DNA of 37,686 nt from Candidatus Poribacteria bacterium (GTDB lineage Bacteria; Poribacteria; WGA-4E; WGA-3G): contig PYIY01000109.1 in assembly GCA_003635195.1 (NCBI GenBank), positions 1 through 37,686 on the forward strand, read 5' to 3'. A program made the translations under genes and the position numbers. Numbering within the stretch: position 1 is the first letter of the stretch; the number at the start of each line of letters is the position of its first letter. The notes beneath the pieces were generated by a model. That model saw only the letters and a list, made by a program, of their open reading frames with translations. It ran no database searches and was not told where the DNA came from. Shown one piece after another: positions 25,145 to 33,721 of this stretch.

Positions 25145-25174
25145 TTGACAAAGATTGGCGGATTCTCTTAAAAT
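25145..25174 (+). promoter_or_regulatory. Promoter of the tyrA-cmk-plsC run
   Basis: TTGACA (25145-25150), 18 bp, TAAAAT (25169-25174). The leader to the tyrA start would be about 60 nt. Confidence 0.6.
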
Positions 25175-25241
25175 ATGATGGACATCTATTGGTGAGATGT
25201 GACACAATATGTTTGAAGATTGAAGGCTTCCGAGACTTGCT

Positions 25242-26138
25242 ATGGAACAGATACAACAACTTCGCCGAATTACAATATGGGGTGTCGGATTAATCGGGGG
25301 TTCGCTTGGACTTGCGTTGAAAAAGAACGGATTTCAAGGACAACGCGTCGGGTTAGGACGCAACATCGGCAGACTTGAGAATGCTCTTGAATGTGATGCC
25401 GTTGATGTCATAACAACGGAGTTAGTGGAAGGACTTCAAGAAACCGATATCGTCGTGCTGTGTACACCTGTTGCGTTAGTTCCAATGTTGGTACAGCGGA
25501 TCATTGAATCTGTTGACATACGGCAAGATCGGATCGTACTGACCGATGTGGGTAGCACGAAATCAACACTCGTGGAAATGATTGAGGCGCAGCTGCAGGA
25601 ACAGAGGGCGGATGCCCTCTCTTTTATTGGTGGACACCCAATGGCGGGTTCCCATGAGACCGGTGTCGGTGCCGCGCGTGCGACGCTTTTTGAAAAAGCG
25701 ACGTGTATTTTGACACCGACACCAAATACCAACACGGATGCCTTAGCACTGATTAGAAACCTATGGGAGTTCGTTGGGGCAGTACCGTATCTGTTTTCCC
25801 CGAAAACCCATGATCGCCTCATCGGTGCCGCGAGTCATCTCCCGCATCTTATTGCGAGTATTCTCACCAATACGGTTGCGAATGTGGAAACTGAAGAGGG
25901 CAAGGCGTTGGATTTTACGGCGACCGGTTTTCGGGATTCCACTCGTATCGCTGCAGGTTCACCGGACTTGTGGACCGGTATTTTCACACAGAATAGCGGT
26001 GTTCTCTTATCGTTGATTGACGACATCATCGAAAATTTAACAGCATTCAAAACATTGCTTCAGACTGATAACTTGGCTGAGATTGAACGTGTACTGCTCG
26101 AGGCACAGGTCATCGTCAAAAAGCGCAGAGAAAAATAG
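25242..26138 (+). CDS. tyrA: Prephenate (or arogenate) dehydrogenase
   Basis: 298 aa, the usual length of a monofunctional TyrA. It oxidises and decarboxylates prephenate (or arogenate) to the tyrosine precursor with NAD(P)+ in the cytoplasm. The Rossmann motif GVGLIGGSLGLALKK is at residues 14-28; VLTDVGSTK, the catalytic-histidine segment FIGGHPMAGSHETG and HDRLIGAASHLPHL in the C-terminal helical dimerisation domain all match. There is no chorismate mutase or ACT domain, so feedback control by a fused domain is absent. ATG 25242 gives a full Rossmann strand, though its ribosome site is weak. The next gene, cmk, begins seven bases after the stop, so they are cotranscribed; tyrA-cmk-plsC grouping is common in bacteria. 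Confidence 0.92.
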   Translation: MEQIQQLRRITIWGVGLIGGSLGLALKKNGFQGQRVGLGRNIGRLENALECDAVDVITTELVEGLQETDIVVLCTPVALVPMLVQRIIESVDIRQDRIVLTDVGSTKSTLVEMIEAQLQEQRADALSFIGGHPMAGSHETGVGAARATLFEKATCILTPTPNTNTDALALIRNLWEFVGAVPYLFSPKTHDRLIGAASHLPHLIASILTNTVANVETEEGKALDFTATGFRDSTRIAAGSPDLWTGIFTQNSGVLLSLIDDIIENLTAFKTLLQTDNLAEIERVLLEAQVIVKKRREK

Positions 26139-26145
26139 GAGGCGC

Positions 26146-26808
26146 ATGAAAAAGATTGGATCTCAGGTAACGATTGCGATAGACGGACCCGCCGGGTCTG
26201 GGAAAAGCACGGTCGCACGACGCGTCGCAGAAGAACTCGGACTCCTTTACCTTGATTCGGGTGCTATGTACAGGGCAGTGACCGTGTTGGCAATACGGGG
26301 TGGACTTACAGCAGATAGCCCTGAACTGCTTGAGCAGGTAAAAGCGTGCCACATTGAATTTGAAGATAACGGCAAAACGATTTTGCTCAATGCTAAAGAT
26401 ATATCTGTCCAAATCCGCACGCCAGCAGTTAACAGACGCGTTGCAGATGTTGCCAAGGTGCCAGAGATTCGCCATGAGATCGTCAAACATCAACAGCGGA
26501 TCGGCGGTGAGGGGAGTATCATCGCTGAAGGCAGGGATTTAACAACGATTGTTTTCCCAAACGCCGATTTTAAGTTCTATCTCGATGCCTCTGTAACAGA
26601 ACGAGCGAAACGGAGGCTTGCCGAACTTCAAGCGCAAAATGTGAATATAACATTAGCAGCGGTTGAAGCAGAAATTAGTGCGCGTGATGAGAAAGATAAA
26701 ACGCGGGCACACAGTCCGCTCCGTGCTGCTGGCGACGCAATTGTCGTTGATACAACCGATAAAACGATTAACGAAGTCGTTGATTTTATTATCGCCAAGG
26801 TATGTTAA
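26146..26808 (+). CDS. cmk: Cytidylate kinase
   Basis: 220 aa, standard size. It phosphorylates CMP and dCMP to the diphosphates using ATP. The P-loop GPAGSGKST is at residues 14-22, followed by LYLDSGAMYRAVT (CMP binding), the EGRDLTTIVFPNADFKFYLDAS segment with the EGRD motif, and RDEKDKTRAHSPLRAAGDA near the lid, ending VVDTT. I start at ATG 26146 because AGGAGGCGC lies immediately upstream; a longer frame from within tyrA (26083) would add 21 residues with no homology. It follows tyrA by seven bases and precedes plsC by 26 bases. Confidence 0.94.
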   Translation: MKKIGSQVTIAIDGPAGSGKSTVARRVAEELGLLYLDSGAMYRAVTVLAIRGGLTADSPELLEQVKACHIEFEDNGKTILLNAKDISVQIRTPAVNRRVADVAKVPEIRHEIVKHQQRIGGEGSIIAEGRDLTTIVFPNADFKFYLDASVTERAKRRLAELQAQNVNITLAAVEAEISARDEKDKTRAHSPLRAAGDAIVVDTTDKTINEVVDFIIAKVC

Positions 26809-26834
26809 AAGCGAGATCGGTTTAAAGTAAAATT

Positions 26835-27503
26835 ATGTGGTATACCAACAATCACTTCTGGACACCCCGTCCACTCTACCGATGGGGACATCGGCTCACC
26901 AATATTTTTTGTAAAACTGTGGGGCGGCTTGAAGCCCGAGGCGTTCACCACATTCCGCGGGAAGGTGGTGTGCTATTCGTGTCAAATCACGTTAGTTTTC
27001 TTGACCCTGTAATTGTCGGTTCCGCGGCGAGTCGTGAAATTCATTTCATGACCCGAAGTAACGCATTCGACATTCCGGGTTTAGGGAAACTGATTTCGCT
27101 TTATAATGCCTACCCTGTCAATAGAGGCGCGGCGGACTTGGGGGCATTGCGAAAGACGATCTCCCTTTTGCAAGACGGCAACGTTGTGTTGATGTTTCCA
27201 GAAGGTACCCGTAGTGTTGATGGCACGTTAGGTAAAGCACACGATGGCGCGTGTTTTATTGCGGACCGAGCCGGTGTGCCGACGATTCCGGTGTTTCATA
27301 GTGGCGCGGAACGGATATTGCCGCGCAACAGTAAACGGCTCCGCCGCGCGAAGTTAACGGTTATATTTGGTAAACCCCTTGAACTGATCACCGGTGAATT
27401 TGAGACGCGGCGTGAAAAGTATCAGCTGATGGGCAACCAGATGATGGACGCGATCGCAGATTTGCGAGATGAGATGCTTAGTGAGTCGGGTTCGCCAGAA
27501 TGA
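26835..27503 (+). CDS. plsC: 1-acyl-sn-glycerol-3-phosphate acyltransferase
   Basis: 222 aa. It transfers an acyl group to lysophosphatidic acid to make phosphatidic acid, the central step of phospholipid synthesis, at the inner face of the membrane. Motif I is NHVSFLDP (H and D catalytic), motif II lies around FMTRSNAFDIPGLG, motif III is FPEGTRSVDG and motif IV is VPTIPVFHSG. There is no long N-terminal membrane helix, as in many short PlsC proteins. The gene ends inside the end of the convergent ychF gene (26-bp overlap), leaving no room for a separate terminator. Confidence 0.92.
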   Translation: MWYTNNHFWTPRPLYRWGHRLTNIFCKTVGRLEARGVHHIPREGGVLFVSNHVSFLDPVIVGSAASREIHFMTRSNAFDIPGLGKLISLYNAYPVNRGAADLGALRKTISLLQDGNVVLMFPEGTRSVDGTLGKAHDGACFIADRAGVPTIPVFHSGAERILPRNSKRLRRAKLTVIFGKPLELITGEFETRREKYQLMGNQMMDAIADLRDEMLSESGSPE

Positions 27504-28572
27504 GGAGGACATCACCCTCTTGAACTTGATACGTTTTGCCTTCGGCTCTCAGTAAGCCTCTGCTTCGCGCTTCTGGGTAACTGCCACATGTTACTAAGTC
27601 TTCCCAGTTAATTGTTTCTGAACGGATGAAAGCATTCGCAAAGTCTGTATGGACACGACCTGCTGCATCCACAGCGGTTTGTCCTTCTTGCAGCGTCCAT
27701 GCCCGTGTCTCAACGGGACCGGTTGTAAAGAAAGTAAGCAGTCCCAATAACTGATATGAAGTCTGGATGAACCGTTCTAAGGCGGATTCGTGTAAACCCA
27801 TTTCCGCCATAAAAATCTCGGTATCCGTTTCATCAAGTTGTGAGAGTTCCATTTCCAATTGTGCGGCGAGTACAATAACTGCTGTTTGCGGTTCTGCTTC
27901 GTATTGAGCGAAGTGTTTGAAAATTTCATCTGCTGCGTCGAGTTGCGTTTCACCGATATTGCAGACCAGCAACAACGGTTTCTGTGTCAAAAACCCGTAG
28001 CCGCGTATCAACTTTTCTTCATTGGCGGATAGGTCAAGCGTACGAAGTGGTTTTCCACTTTCTAAGGTTTGCTGGCACTCCTCTAAAAGCCGAATCTCGT
28101 TTTGCTGTTCAGGTAGTTTTTGGTTCTGAAACTGCTTACGCAGTCGGTCAAGTCTACCTTCAACAATTTGCAGGTCTGCCAACGCGAACTCAAGAGCAAC
28201 GCTTTCAATATCGCGTTCTGCATCAACACTGCCATCAACGTGTGGCACCGAGGCATCCTCAAAAAGCCTGACGACATGCGCCAGCGCGTCGACTGTGCGA
28301 AGTTCTGCGAGCATTCCTGCCTCTAACTCGCCTTGTTCTACATCCGATTTAGTTACTCCGGCAACGTCTACATAGTCAATCGTGGCGGGTGTCATCTTCG
28401 GGGATTCAAATGTCTCTGCTATCTGTTGCAAACGTTCGTCTGGCACGTTAGCAGTGCTGAGGTTTATTTGTCCGCGGCTTGTGTAACCCCCAACTTCTGC
28501 GTTGGATTGCGCTAAGGTGTTAAACACCGTTGTTTTTCCGACCTGTGGTCTGCCTACAATGCCTATTTTCAT
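27478..28572 (-). CDS. ychF: YchF/OLA1-family ATPase
   Basis: 364 aa, the family's normal length. YchF is an Obg-related P-loop protein that prefers ATP and is linked to ribosomes and stress responses. G1 is GRPQVGKTT at residues 7-15 (the usual form is GxPNVGKS), G3 is DVAGV at about 68-72, G4 is NIGE where YchF has NxxE instead of the GTPase NKxD, and a coiled-coil insertion (LADLQIVEGRLDRLRKQFQ) follows G3. The C-terminal TGS domain is complete (LLTFFTTGPVETRAWTL, QTAVDAAGRVHTDFANAFIR, VQEGDVLLI). The P-loop variation and the missing KGAS after G3 make it somewhat divergent, so a paralogue with altered activity is possible. It overlaps the end of plsC and is divergent from the small membrane protein gene. 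Confidence 0.88.
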   Translation of the reverse strand: MKIGIVGRPQVGKTTVFNTLAQSNAEVGGYTSRGQINLSTANVPDERLQQIAETFESPKMTPATIDYVDVAGVTKSDVEQGELEAGMLAELRTVDALAHVVRLFEDASVPHVDGSVDAERDIESVALEFALADLQIVEGRLDRLRKQFQNQKLPEQQNEIRLLEECQQTLESGKPLRTLDLSANEEKLIRGYGFLTQKPLLLVCNIGETQLDAADEIFKHFAQYEAEPQTAVIVLAAQLEMELSQLDETDTEIFMAEMGLHESALERFIQTSYQLLGLLTFFTTGPVETRAWTLQEGQTAVDAAGRVHTDFANAFIRSETINWEDLVTCGSYPEARSRGLLRAEGKTYQVQEGDVLLILANPTH

Positions 28573-28615
28573 TTTTTTATTGCCCTGTTATTTCGCTGGT
28601 GTTGGCAAAATCTAA

Positions 28616-28644
28616 TTGACAAGGTCTGTGTGAATTGGTAAGAT
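28616..28644 (+). promoter_or_regulatory. Promoter of the small membrane protein gene
   Basis: TTGACA (28616-28621), 17 bp, TAAGAT (28639-28644), placing the start about 30 bp before the first codon. Confidence 0.6.
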
Positions 28645-28683
28645 AAGGATAAATATGGAATCCAATCCGGAGATGAATTGAAT

Positions 28684-29073
28684 ATGAGTGTCCAGAACGG
28701 AAAATGGCGGCGGTACATCGTTAAAGGTTTGACAGTTCTCTTAATCTTCACAATATGCCTTTCGGTTTTGCAATGGTTTATCATCAAAGAGCTATTCGGT
28801 TTTGGCATCGATATGGTGAAGGACACACTGATTCAACAAGCCCCTGAAGGCGTTGAACAGTATGACATCGAAACGACTTTTGATCGGGTGAAAACCGCTG
28901 GGATGCAGCTCCCCTTCAGTTTCCTCACGGGGAAAATCAGCCTCCGTAAGATTAGAGCCGTTGGCAGATATGCGATGGCAGCAAACGATGATCAAGTTTG
29001 GGACGCTGATGAAATTAACACACTTCTACGAATGATGAATGCCTCTGTTGGCGTTAAAGGAGGGAACGAGTGA
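28684..29073 (+). CDS. Small single-pass membrane protein, unknown function
   Basis: 129 aa. A basic N-terminus (NGKWRRYIVKG) leads into a membrane helix at about residues 14-36 (LTVLLIFTICLSVLQWFII), then a soluble part of about 90 residues with no motif I recognise. It includes GVEQYDIETTFDRVKTAGMQ and ends with a helical stretch (DADEINTLLRMMNASV). The topology would be N-in with the soluble part outside. A TTG two codons earlier (28678) is better spaced from the GGAG ribosome site and may be the real start; I report the ATG. It has its own promoter and is followed 34 bp later by a methyltransferase on the same strand. Confidence 0.7.
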   Translation: MSVQNGKWRRYIVKGLTVLLIFTICLSVLQWFIIKELFGFGIDMVKDTLIQQAPEGVEQYDIETTFDRVKTAGMQLPFSFLTGKISLRKIRAVGRYAMAANDDQVWDADEINTLLRMMNASVGVKGGNE

Positions 29074-29107
29074 CTTGCATTATCAATTTGCAAGCGACAC
29101 TTAGACA

Positions 29108-29866
29108 ATGCAGACACATCTGACTTCCCCTTATGAAAAATTTGCCTACGCCTATGATCGGATGATGACAAACGTCAATTATACGCGCTGGACACACTAC
29201 ATTGAGTCCCTTTTTGAGAGATACAATTGCGAACCGCGTCGCGTCCTCGATTTGGCATGCGGTACTTGTGCCTTGACGATACAACTTGCGTTAAAAGGCT
29301 ATAAGATGGTCGGTGTGGACCGAGCTGTCGGTATGCTGGACATCGCCAAGGAGAAGGTGGCAGCGCACGAACTGGATATTGAATTGCATCACGGGGATAT
29401 GCGTGATTTCCAATTGAACCAGCGGTTTGACGCTGTCCTCTGTACATACGACAGCATTAACTATGCTTACGACGAAACCGAGTTAAGCAACGTCTTCACA
29501 TGCGTTGCTGAGCATCTTGAACCGGACGGATTATTTATCTTCGATGTGACGACAGAACGGAATATCGTTGAGCATTTTCACAATAAAACATTCGCTGCAA
29601 ACCATGAGGACTATACCTACATTTGGAAAAATAACTACATCCACCACTCCAAGATGTGCCGCACCCTGTTGACCTTTTTTATCCGTGAAGGCGAATTGTT
29701 TCGACGCTATGAGGAAGTACACCAGCAGCGGATCTTTGAAGTACCCACTGTCAATAACCTACTCAAATCGGCTGGATACAACCCCTTGAGTGCTTACGAT
29801 ATGTACACCTTCAGTCGGTGGAGCCGCTACTCAGACCGGATTAACTTTACGGCACGTCTCGCCTGA
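29108..29866 (+). CDS. Class I SAM-dependent methyltransferase
   Basis: 252 aa. The Rossmann-type SAM-binding core is clear: motif I VLDLACGTCALTIQLALKGY (from about residue 41), the acidic ribose-binding residue in VGVDRAVGMLDIA, then LHHGDMRDFQL (motif II) and FDAVLCTYDSINYAYDE (motif III/post II). The N-terminus (YEKFAYAYDRMM) and the late part with RNIVEHFHNKTF and a WKNNYIH strand are like the small-molecule methyltransferases of the Methyltransf_25/11 families. The substrate cannot be told; the aromatic C-terminal half suggests a small amine or aromatic. The gene lies 34 bp after the membrane protein gene and is convergent with the dehydrogenase gene. Confidence 0.88.
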   Translation: MQTHLTSPYEKFAYAYDRMMTNVNYTRWTHYIESLFERYNCEPRRVLDLACGTCALTIQLALKGYKMVGVDRAVGMLDIAKEKVAAHELDIELHHGDMRDFQLNQRFDAVLCTYDSINYAYDETELSNVFTCVAEHLEPDGLFIFDVTTERNIVEHFHNKTFAANHEDYTYIWKNNYIHHSKMCRTLLTFFIREGELFRRYEEVHQQRIFEVPTVNNLLKSAGYNPLSAYDMYTFSRWSRYSDRINFTARLA

Positions 29867-29915
29867 GAGGACGACGCTCCAAATGTTCCTATGGGAAGCA
29901 TGTTCTTTCAGGGTG

Positions 29916-29933
29916 CGCGCTTTGAAAAGTGCG
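29916..29933. terminator. Weak terminator-like hairpin between convergent genes
   Basis: CGCGCTT and AAGTGCG can pair (one G-U) around a short loop, followed by TTTGCC. It lies 50 bp after the methyltransferase stop and 15 bp from the stop of the convergent dehydrogenase gene. The T-tract is poor. Confidence 0.35.
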
Positions 29934-29947
29934 TTTGCCTGTAGGGA

Positions 29948-31000
29948 TTACAACCCTTCCGCGATGAGATCGCCGACCTCTTCGGTCGTATAACCCATAC
30001 GTCCGGCACCGAGGTCTTTAATTTTTCCGCTTGCGAGTAGATCGCTCATAGATTTTTCCACTTTGCCTGCCGCGTCTAGATGACCGAGGTGATCGAGCAT
30101 CATTCCTGCTGCGCCGATCGCTGCTATCGGGTTAATCTGATTTTTGCCAGTATAACGTGGCGCGGAGCCGTGAATCGGTTCAAACATAGCGACGCTCTCA
30201 GGGTTTAAATTACCAGACGCTGCGACACCCATACCGCCTTGAATCATCGCACCGAGATCGGTGATAATGTCACCGAACATATTACAGGTCACAACGACAT
30301 CAAACCACTCTGGATTTTTCACCATCCACATCGTTGTCGCATCGACGAATGCGTATTCTTTTTTGATGTCGGGGTAATCTTCACCGACCTCGTCAAAAAC
30401 GCGTCGCCAGAGGTCATGTGCGTAGGTGAGGACGTTTGCTTTATCGCAGAGGGTCAAGGTGTTTTCTTTGTTCCGCTTTTGGGTGAGTTCGTAGGCATAA
30501 CGGACACAGCGTTCCACGCCTTTGTAGGTGTTGATCATCTCTTGAATAGCGACTTCGTCGCGTGTGCCGCGTTTCAAGAAACCGCCGATGCCTGCGTATA
30601 AGCCCTCAGTATTTTCACGAACGATGATAAAATCAATTTCTTCGGGACCTTTGTCTTTCACAGGCGTCGGCACACCCGGATAGAGTTTGACAGGACGTAG
30701 GTTGATGTAGAGATCAAGTTCAAACCGGACTTTTAACAAGATACCTTTCTCTAAAATGCCGGGTTTAACGTCGGGGTGTCCAATCGCGCCGAGGTAGATA
30801 GCATCAAGTCCTCGGAGTTCTTCCAATACGGAATCCGGTAACACTTCACCGGTTGCAAGATACCGGTCGCCGCCGATATCGTATTCGACTGTTTCGTATT
30901 GAATGCCTGTTTGTGCAGCTGCCGCCCCGAAGACCTTCATCGCTTCACGCGTCACTTCGGGGCCGATTCCATCGCCAGGGATGAGACCGATTTTATACAT
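29948..31000 (-). CDS. leuB: 3-isopropylmalate dehydrogenase family (isocitrate/isopropylmalate dehydrogenase)
   Basis: 350 aa, the normal size for LeuB. The enzyme oxidises and decarboxylates a 2-hydroxy-3-alkylsuccinate with NAD+ and a divalent metal. Motifs: [13 protein letters not shown] at the N-terminus, LRFELDLY-type substrate loop (here [14 protein letters not shown]), [26 protein letters not shown], the metal site [17 protein letters not shown], and [21 protein letters not shown] for NAD. The loop VRENTEGLY rather than VRELTGGIY is shared with archaeal-type LeuB, tartrate and homoisocitrate dehydrogenases, so substrate preference is uncertain; no leuA, leuC or leuD is adjacent to settle it. 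TAGGAG precedes ATG 31000 by seven bases. Confidence 0.82.
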   Translation of the reverse strand: MYKIGLIPGDGIGPEVTREAMKVFGAAAAQTGIQYETVEYDIGGDRYLATGEVLPDSVLEELRGLDAIYLGAIGHPDVKPGILEKGILLKVRFELDLYINLRPVKLYPGVPTPVKDKGPEEIDFIIVRENTEGLYAGIGGFLKRGTRDEVAIQEMINTYKGVERCVRYAYELTQKRNKENTLTLCDKANVLTYAHDLWRRVFDEVGEDYPDIKKEYAFVDATTMWMVKNPEWFDVVVTCNMFGDIITDLGAMIQGGMGVAASGNLNPESVAMFEPIHGSAPRYTGKNQINPIAAIGAAGMMLDHLGHLDAAGKVEKSMSDLLASGKIKDLGAGRMGYTTEEVGDLIAEGL

Positions 31001-31209
31001 AGGTTTTCTCCTAATATATTCTCACATGGATTTTAAACTCCTTATATTTTATCACATCTGATGGGATATTGCAAATTGGCGTTTTCGTAATCTTCCACTT
31101 TTTCTGTATTTTTTTTCAATGATATGCTAAAATAATTTAACCTATGAACTAAAATACTAATGTATGCGATATTTTTTTCTGGTAAAACCTAAAGTATAGG
31201 AGATCTACA

Positions 31210-31647
31210 ATGCTAAATGGGCGGGCTATGTTACTCCAAATTCTCTTAGTCCTTTTTATTCTCTCTGCTGCGTTCGGACAGAATGTAGAGGTACTTAAGG
31301 CAGAATTGAAGGGAATGGAGGGGCGGCTTGATGCGAAAATAGATGGAGTGAAGGATACTCTTGACCAAAAAATAACTGGAACAAAAGATGAACTTACCAC
31401 CAGCATAAATGGAGTAAAGGACGAAGTAGTCACCATAAAGTGGATCATAGGCGGAATAGGAGCAGTGTTTACAATATTTTTAGGGTTTTTGGGGTACCTA
31501 CTAAATTATTTTGTCAAACAACTATTGCCCAATATGGTTCAACCTGGGAGCAGAAGCACAGGCCAACCACAACAAGAGCCTGTTAGTGGCGGCGAATTCG
31601 CAGATAACACAGAACCCGGTTATCAGACAACAGGGGGTGGATCCTAA
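31210..31647 (+). CDS. Membrane protein with an exported coiled-coil repeat, unknown function
   Basis: 145 aa. A signal-like hydrophobic stretch (residues 7-22, LLQILLVLFILSAAFG) is followed by a coiled coil (about 24-75). That coiled coil contains three consecutive 11-residue units: KIDGVKDTLDQ, KITGTKDELTT and SINGVKDEVVT. A membrane helix follows (about 79-100, IIGGIGAVFTIFLGFLGYLL), then a polar proline- and glutamine-rich tail. The layout suggests a small oligomeric protein with the coiled coil outside the membrane. ATAGGAG lies seven bases before the ATG. Its stop overlaps the ATG of the TPR gene (TAATG), so the two are made together. No family recognised. Confidence 0.75.
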   Translation: MLNGRAMLLQILLVLFILSAAFGQNVEVLKAELKGMEGRLDAKIDGVKDTLDQKITGTKDELTTSINGVKDEVVTIKWIIGGIGAVFTIFLGFLGYLLNYFVKQLLPNMVQPGSRSTGQPQQEPVSGGEFADNTEPGYQTTGGGS

Positions 31648-32459
31648 TGCAAAACACTCAGAACCCATTTGTTGAAACAGCTGTATCCGCAGAAGCTCAT
31701 CTTCACAAGGGGGATACCTTGTTTGATCAAGGAAGTTATGAGGCTGCTATTTCGGAGTATAATGAAGCATTGGAACTAAACCCCAATCTTGCAGAAGCAT
31801 ACCACAATCGTGGAAGAGCTAAAGGTTCTTTGAAACAACACTTTGATGCCATCTCTGACTTTGACAAAGCAATCCAGATTAATCAAGAATTTGCCAAAGC
31901 TTATTGTAATCGCGGTATTGCAAAAGCAGCATTGGGACATTTTAAAGATGCCATCCCTGACTTTAGTGAGGCAATCCGTATAGATCAAAATTTTCAAATA
32001 GCCTACGATTATCGAGGAAGAGCAAAGAACAAAATAAAAGACTATGAAGCTGCTATCTCCGACTTTGACGAAGCGATCCGCATAGATTCAGAATGTGCAA
32101 GTGCCTATGGCAACCGCGGCCTTGCAAAACTCAATCTAGAGCGATATTTTGATGCCATTTCTGACTTTGACGAGTTAATCCGTATGGGCGTGTATCTCTC
32201 GATATCCTACTGTAATCGTGGTATTGCCAAGCGTGACTTGGGGCACCCTGAAGATGCCATCTCTGATTTTGACGAAGCGATCCGCATAGATTCAGGATAT
32301 ACACATGCCTACTACAACCGCGGAAAAGCGCAAATCATGTTGGATCGTACTACGGAAGGAGAACAGGATTTACAGAAGGCATTAAATTTAGCAGAAGATG
32401 CAGGAAATGAAGGATTTAAGAATCAAATCCTAGAAGAGCTATCAAAAGTAGGGAAGTAA
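31647..32459 (+). CDS. TPR repeat protein (cytoplasmic)
   Basis: 270 aa built almost entirely of seven consecutive 34-residue TPR units (first GDTLFDQGSYEAAISEYNEALELNPN, later ones of the NRGIAKxxLGxxxDAISDFDEAIRID type), then a short helical tail (EGEQDLQKALNLAEDAGN). It has no signal peptide or membrane segment. The asparagine at NRG and the repeating SDFDEAIRI make it a consensus-like superhelix with a regular groove. Translation is coupled to the preceding coiled-coil membrane protein, so the natural inference is that it binds that protein's tail or brings a client to it. A terminator follows, so the two genes form a complete operon. Confidence 0.9.
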   Translation: MQNTQNPFVETAVSAEAHLHKGDTLFDQGSYEAAISEYNEALELNPNLAEAYHNRGRAKGSLKQHFDAISDFDKAIQINQEFAKAYCNRGIAKAALGHFKDAIPDFSEAIRIDQNFQIAYDYRGRAKNKIKDYEAAISDFDEAIRIDSECASAYGNRGLAKLNLERYFDAISDFDELIRMGVYLSISYCNRGIAKRDLGHPEDAISDFDEAIRIDSGYTHAYYNRGKAQIMLDRTTEGEQDLQKALNLAEDAGNEGFKNQILEELSKVGK

Positions 32460-32486
32460 TAACTCCTAAAACATAGAAACGCTACT

Positions 32487-32518
32487 GCTCAACCGAGAGG
32501 TTAGGGCTTTTTTATTTT
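32487..32518 (+). terminator. Rho-independent terminator of the coiled-coil/TPR operon
   Basis: GCTCAACC and GGTTAGGGC pair around GAGA with one bulged A and one G-U, followed by TTTTTTATTTT. It lies 28 bp after the TPR stop codon. Confidence 0.75.
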
Positions 32519-32627
32519 ATGGCTGTTCGTGAACTTTAAAAAACGCCCAAAGCCTTCCTATTTCATAATCAAAAACTTTACACATCCATAAGAGAATTTG
32601 GTGTTTCCGCAAAAAACAGTGATATGC

Positions 32628-32633
32628 TATAAT
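32628..32633 (+). promoter_or_regulatory. -10 box before the PfkB kinase gene
   Basis: TATAAT within GTGATATGCTATAATG. The -35 region is weak (TTTCCG at 18 bp). A very similar string, ATGATATGCTAAAATA, lies at 31120-31135 before the coiled-coil gene. Confidence 0.5.
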
Positions 32634-32677
32634 GATTCTCTACAACACAATGTATTTTGAAGCATCGGAGTGGTACA

Positions 32678-33721
32678 TTGATTAGTGAAGCGCGCCTAAA
32701 GACAATTCTCAATCATTTTCGCGACCAGCGGATTCTTGTCATTGGAGATTTTTACTTGGATGCCTATTGGTACATTGACAAAACCCGCTCAACGTTGTCA
32801 TTGGAAACGCCGTGGCACACGAATCCCGTTGTTGAACAACGCTATAGTCCCGGTGCAGCAGGGACCGTCACAAATAACCTGAAAGCATTAGATGTAGGGA
32901 CGGTCTATACGTTAGGCGTTATCGGTGAAGACGGATTTGGACGAACATTGCTTAAGTGTCTACAGACGAATGGATGCCTAACAGATTTTATGGTGCAGGG
33001 GCCAAACTGGGTGACACCTACCTATCTTAAACCGATTCATCGTGGATATGAAGGTGTGGAAACGGAGGGACCGCGGTTTGATATTGAGAACCAATCCCCA
33101 ATGGGAACAGAAGTTGAGGCAGCCGTCATTGACGCACTTCAAACGTGTATTCCACTTGTTGACGGTATAATCGTTGGTGATCAGATGCCGCTTGAGAATT
33201 TAGGTGTGGTGACAAGCCGCGTGAGAGACATATTATGTGAGTCGGCTTTGGCGTTCCCTGAAAAATTCTTTTTCGCCGACTCCCGCACGCGAATTGGTGA
33301 ATATAAAAATGTCATCATTAAACCGAACCGGTTTGAGGCAAAACGCGCTGTCCAGCCAGACTGGAACGGACAGGCAGTTGACATTGAAGAGGCAAAGCAG
33401 TGTGCCGCTGCCCTCGCAGTGCAGACCCAAAATATCGTGTACGTCACCCTCGGTGAAAACGGTATTCTTGTTTATTTTCAAGGTGAGTTCACCCATATTC
33501 CCGGCATTCTAATTGTTGATGAAATCGATCCGGTTGGGGCGGGAGACAGTGTTTCGGCTGGACTTGTGGCGATGCTTTGCAGCCTTGGCGTTGATGCTGC
33601 GGTTGATGCCGCTTATATTGGGAATCTGGTGGCTTCAGTTACTGTCACCAAAATCGGGACGACTGGTACGGCTTCACCGGCAGAAATCCTTGAACGCCAT
33701 CGGAGCCTTGCGAATCTATGA
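32678..33721 (+). CDS. PfkB-family sugar kinase, RfaE/HldE kinase-like
   Basis: 347 aa from TTG 32678, chosen because GGAG lies seven bases upstream; an in-frame TTG at 32657 would add seven residues without a ribosome site. The PfkB (ribokinase) fold is clear: RILVIGDFYLDAYWYID at the N-terminus, GAAGTVTNNLKALDVG (PfkB signature 1, where the usual GGAxxNVA is changed to GAAGTVT), TLGVIGEDGFG, KPNRFEA, and the catalytic DPVGAGDSVSAGLVA (signature 2). The IGDFxLDxY opening is characteristic of the heptose-7-phosphate kinase (RfaE1) branch. It has no nucleotidyltransferase domain and no heptose genes adjoin, so the substrate is open. Its stop overlaps the start of the nitroreductase gene (ATGA). 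Confidence 0.82.
   Translation: MISEARLKTILNHFRDQRILVIGDFYLDAYWYIDKTRSTLSLETPWHTNPVVEQRYSPGAAGTVTNNLKALDVGTVYTLGVIGEDGFGRTLLKCLQTNGCLTDFMVQGPNWVTPTYLKPIHRGYEGVETEGPRFDIENQSPMGTEVEAAVIDALQTCIPLVDGIIVGDQMPLENLGVVTSRVRDILCESALAFPEKFFFADSRTRIGEYKNVIIKPNRFEAKRAVQPDWNGQAVDIEEAKQCAAALAVQTQNIVYVTLGENGILVYFQGEFTHIPGILIVDEIDPVGAGDSVSAGLVAMLCSLGVDAAVDAAYIGNLVASVTVTKIGTTGTASPAEILERHRSLANL

Noticed and set aside
26083..26145. Longer cmk start inside tyrA
   Set aside because: The extra residues are out-of-frame tyrA sequence; ATG 26146 has a near-perfect AGGAGG site and matches the family length.
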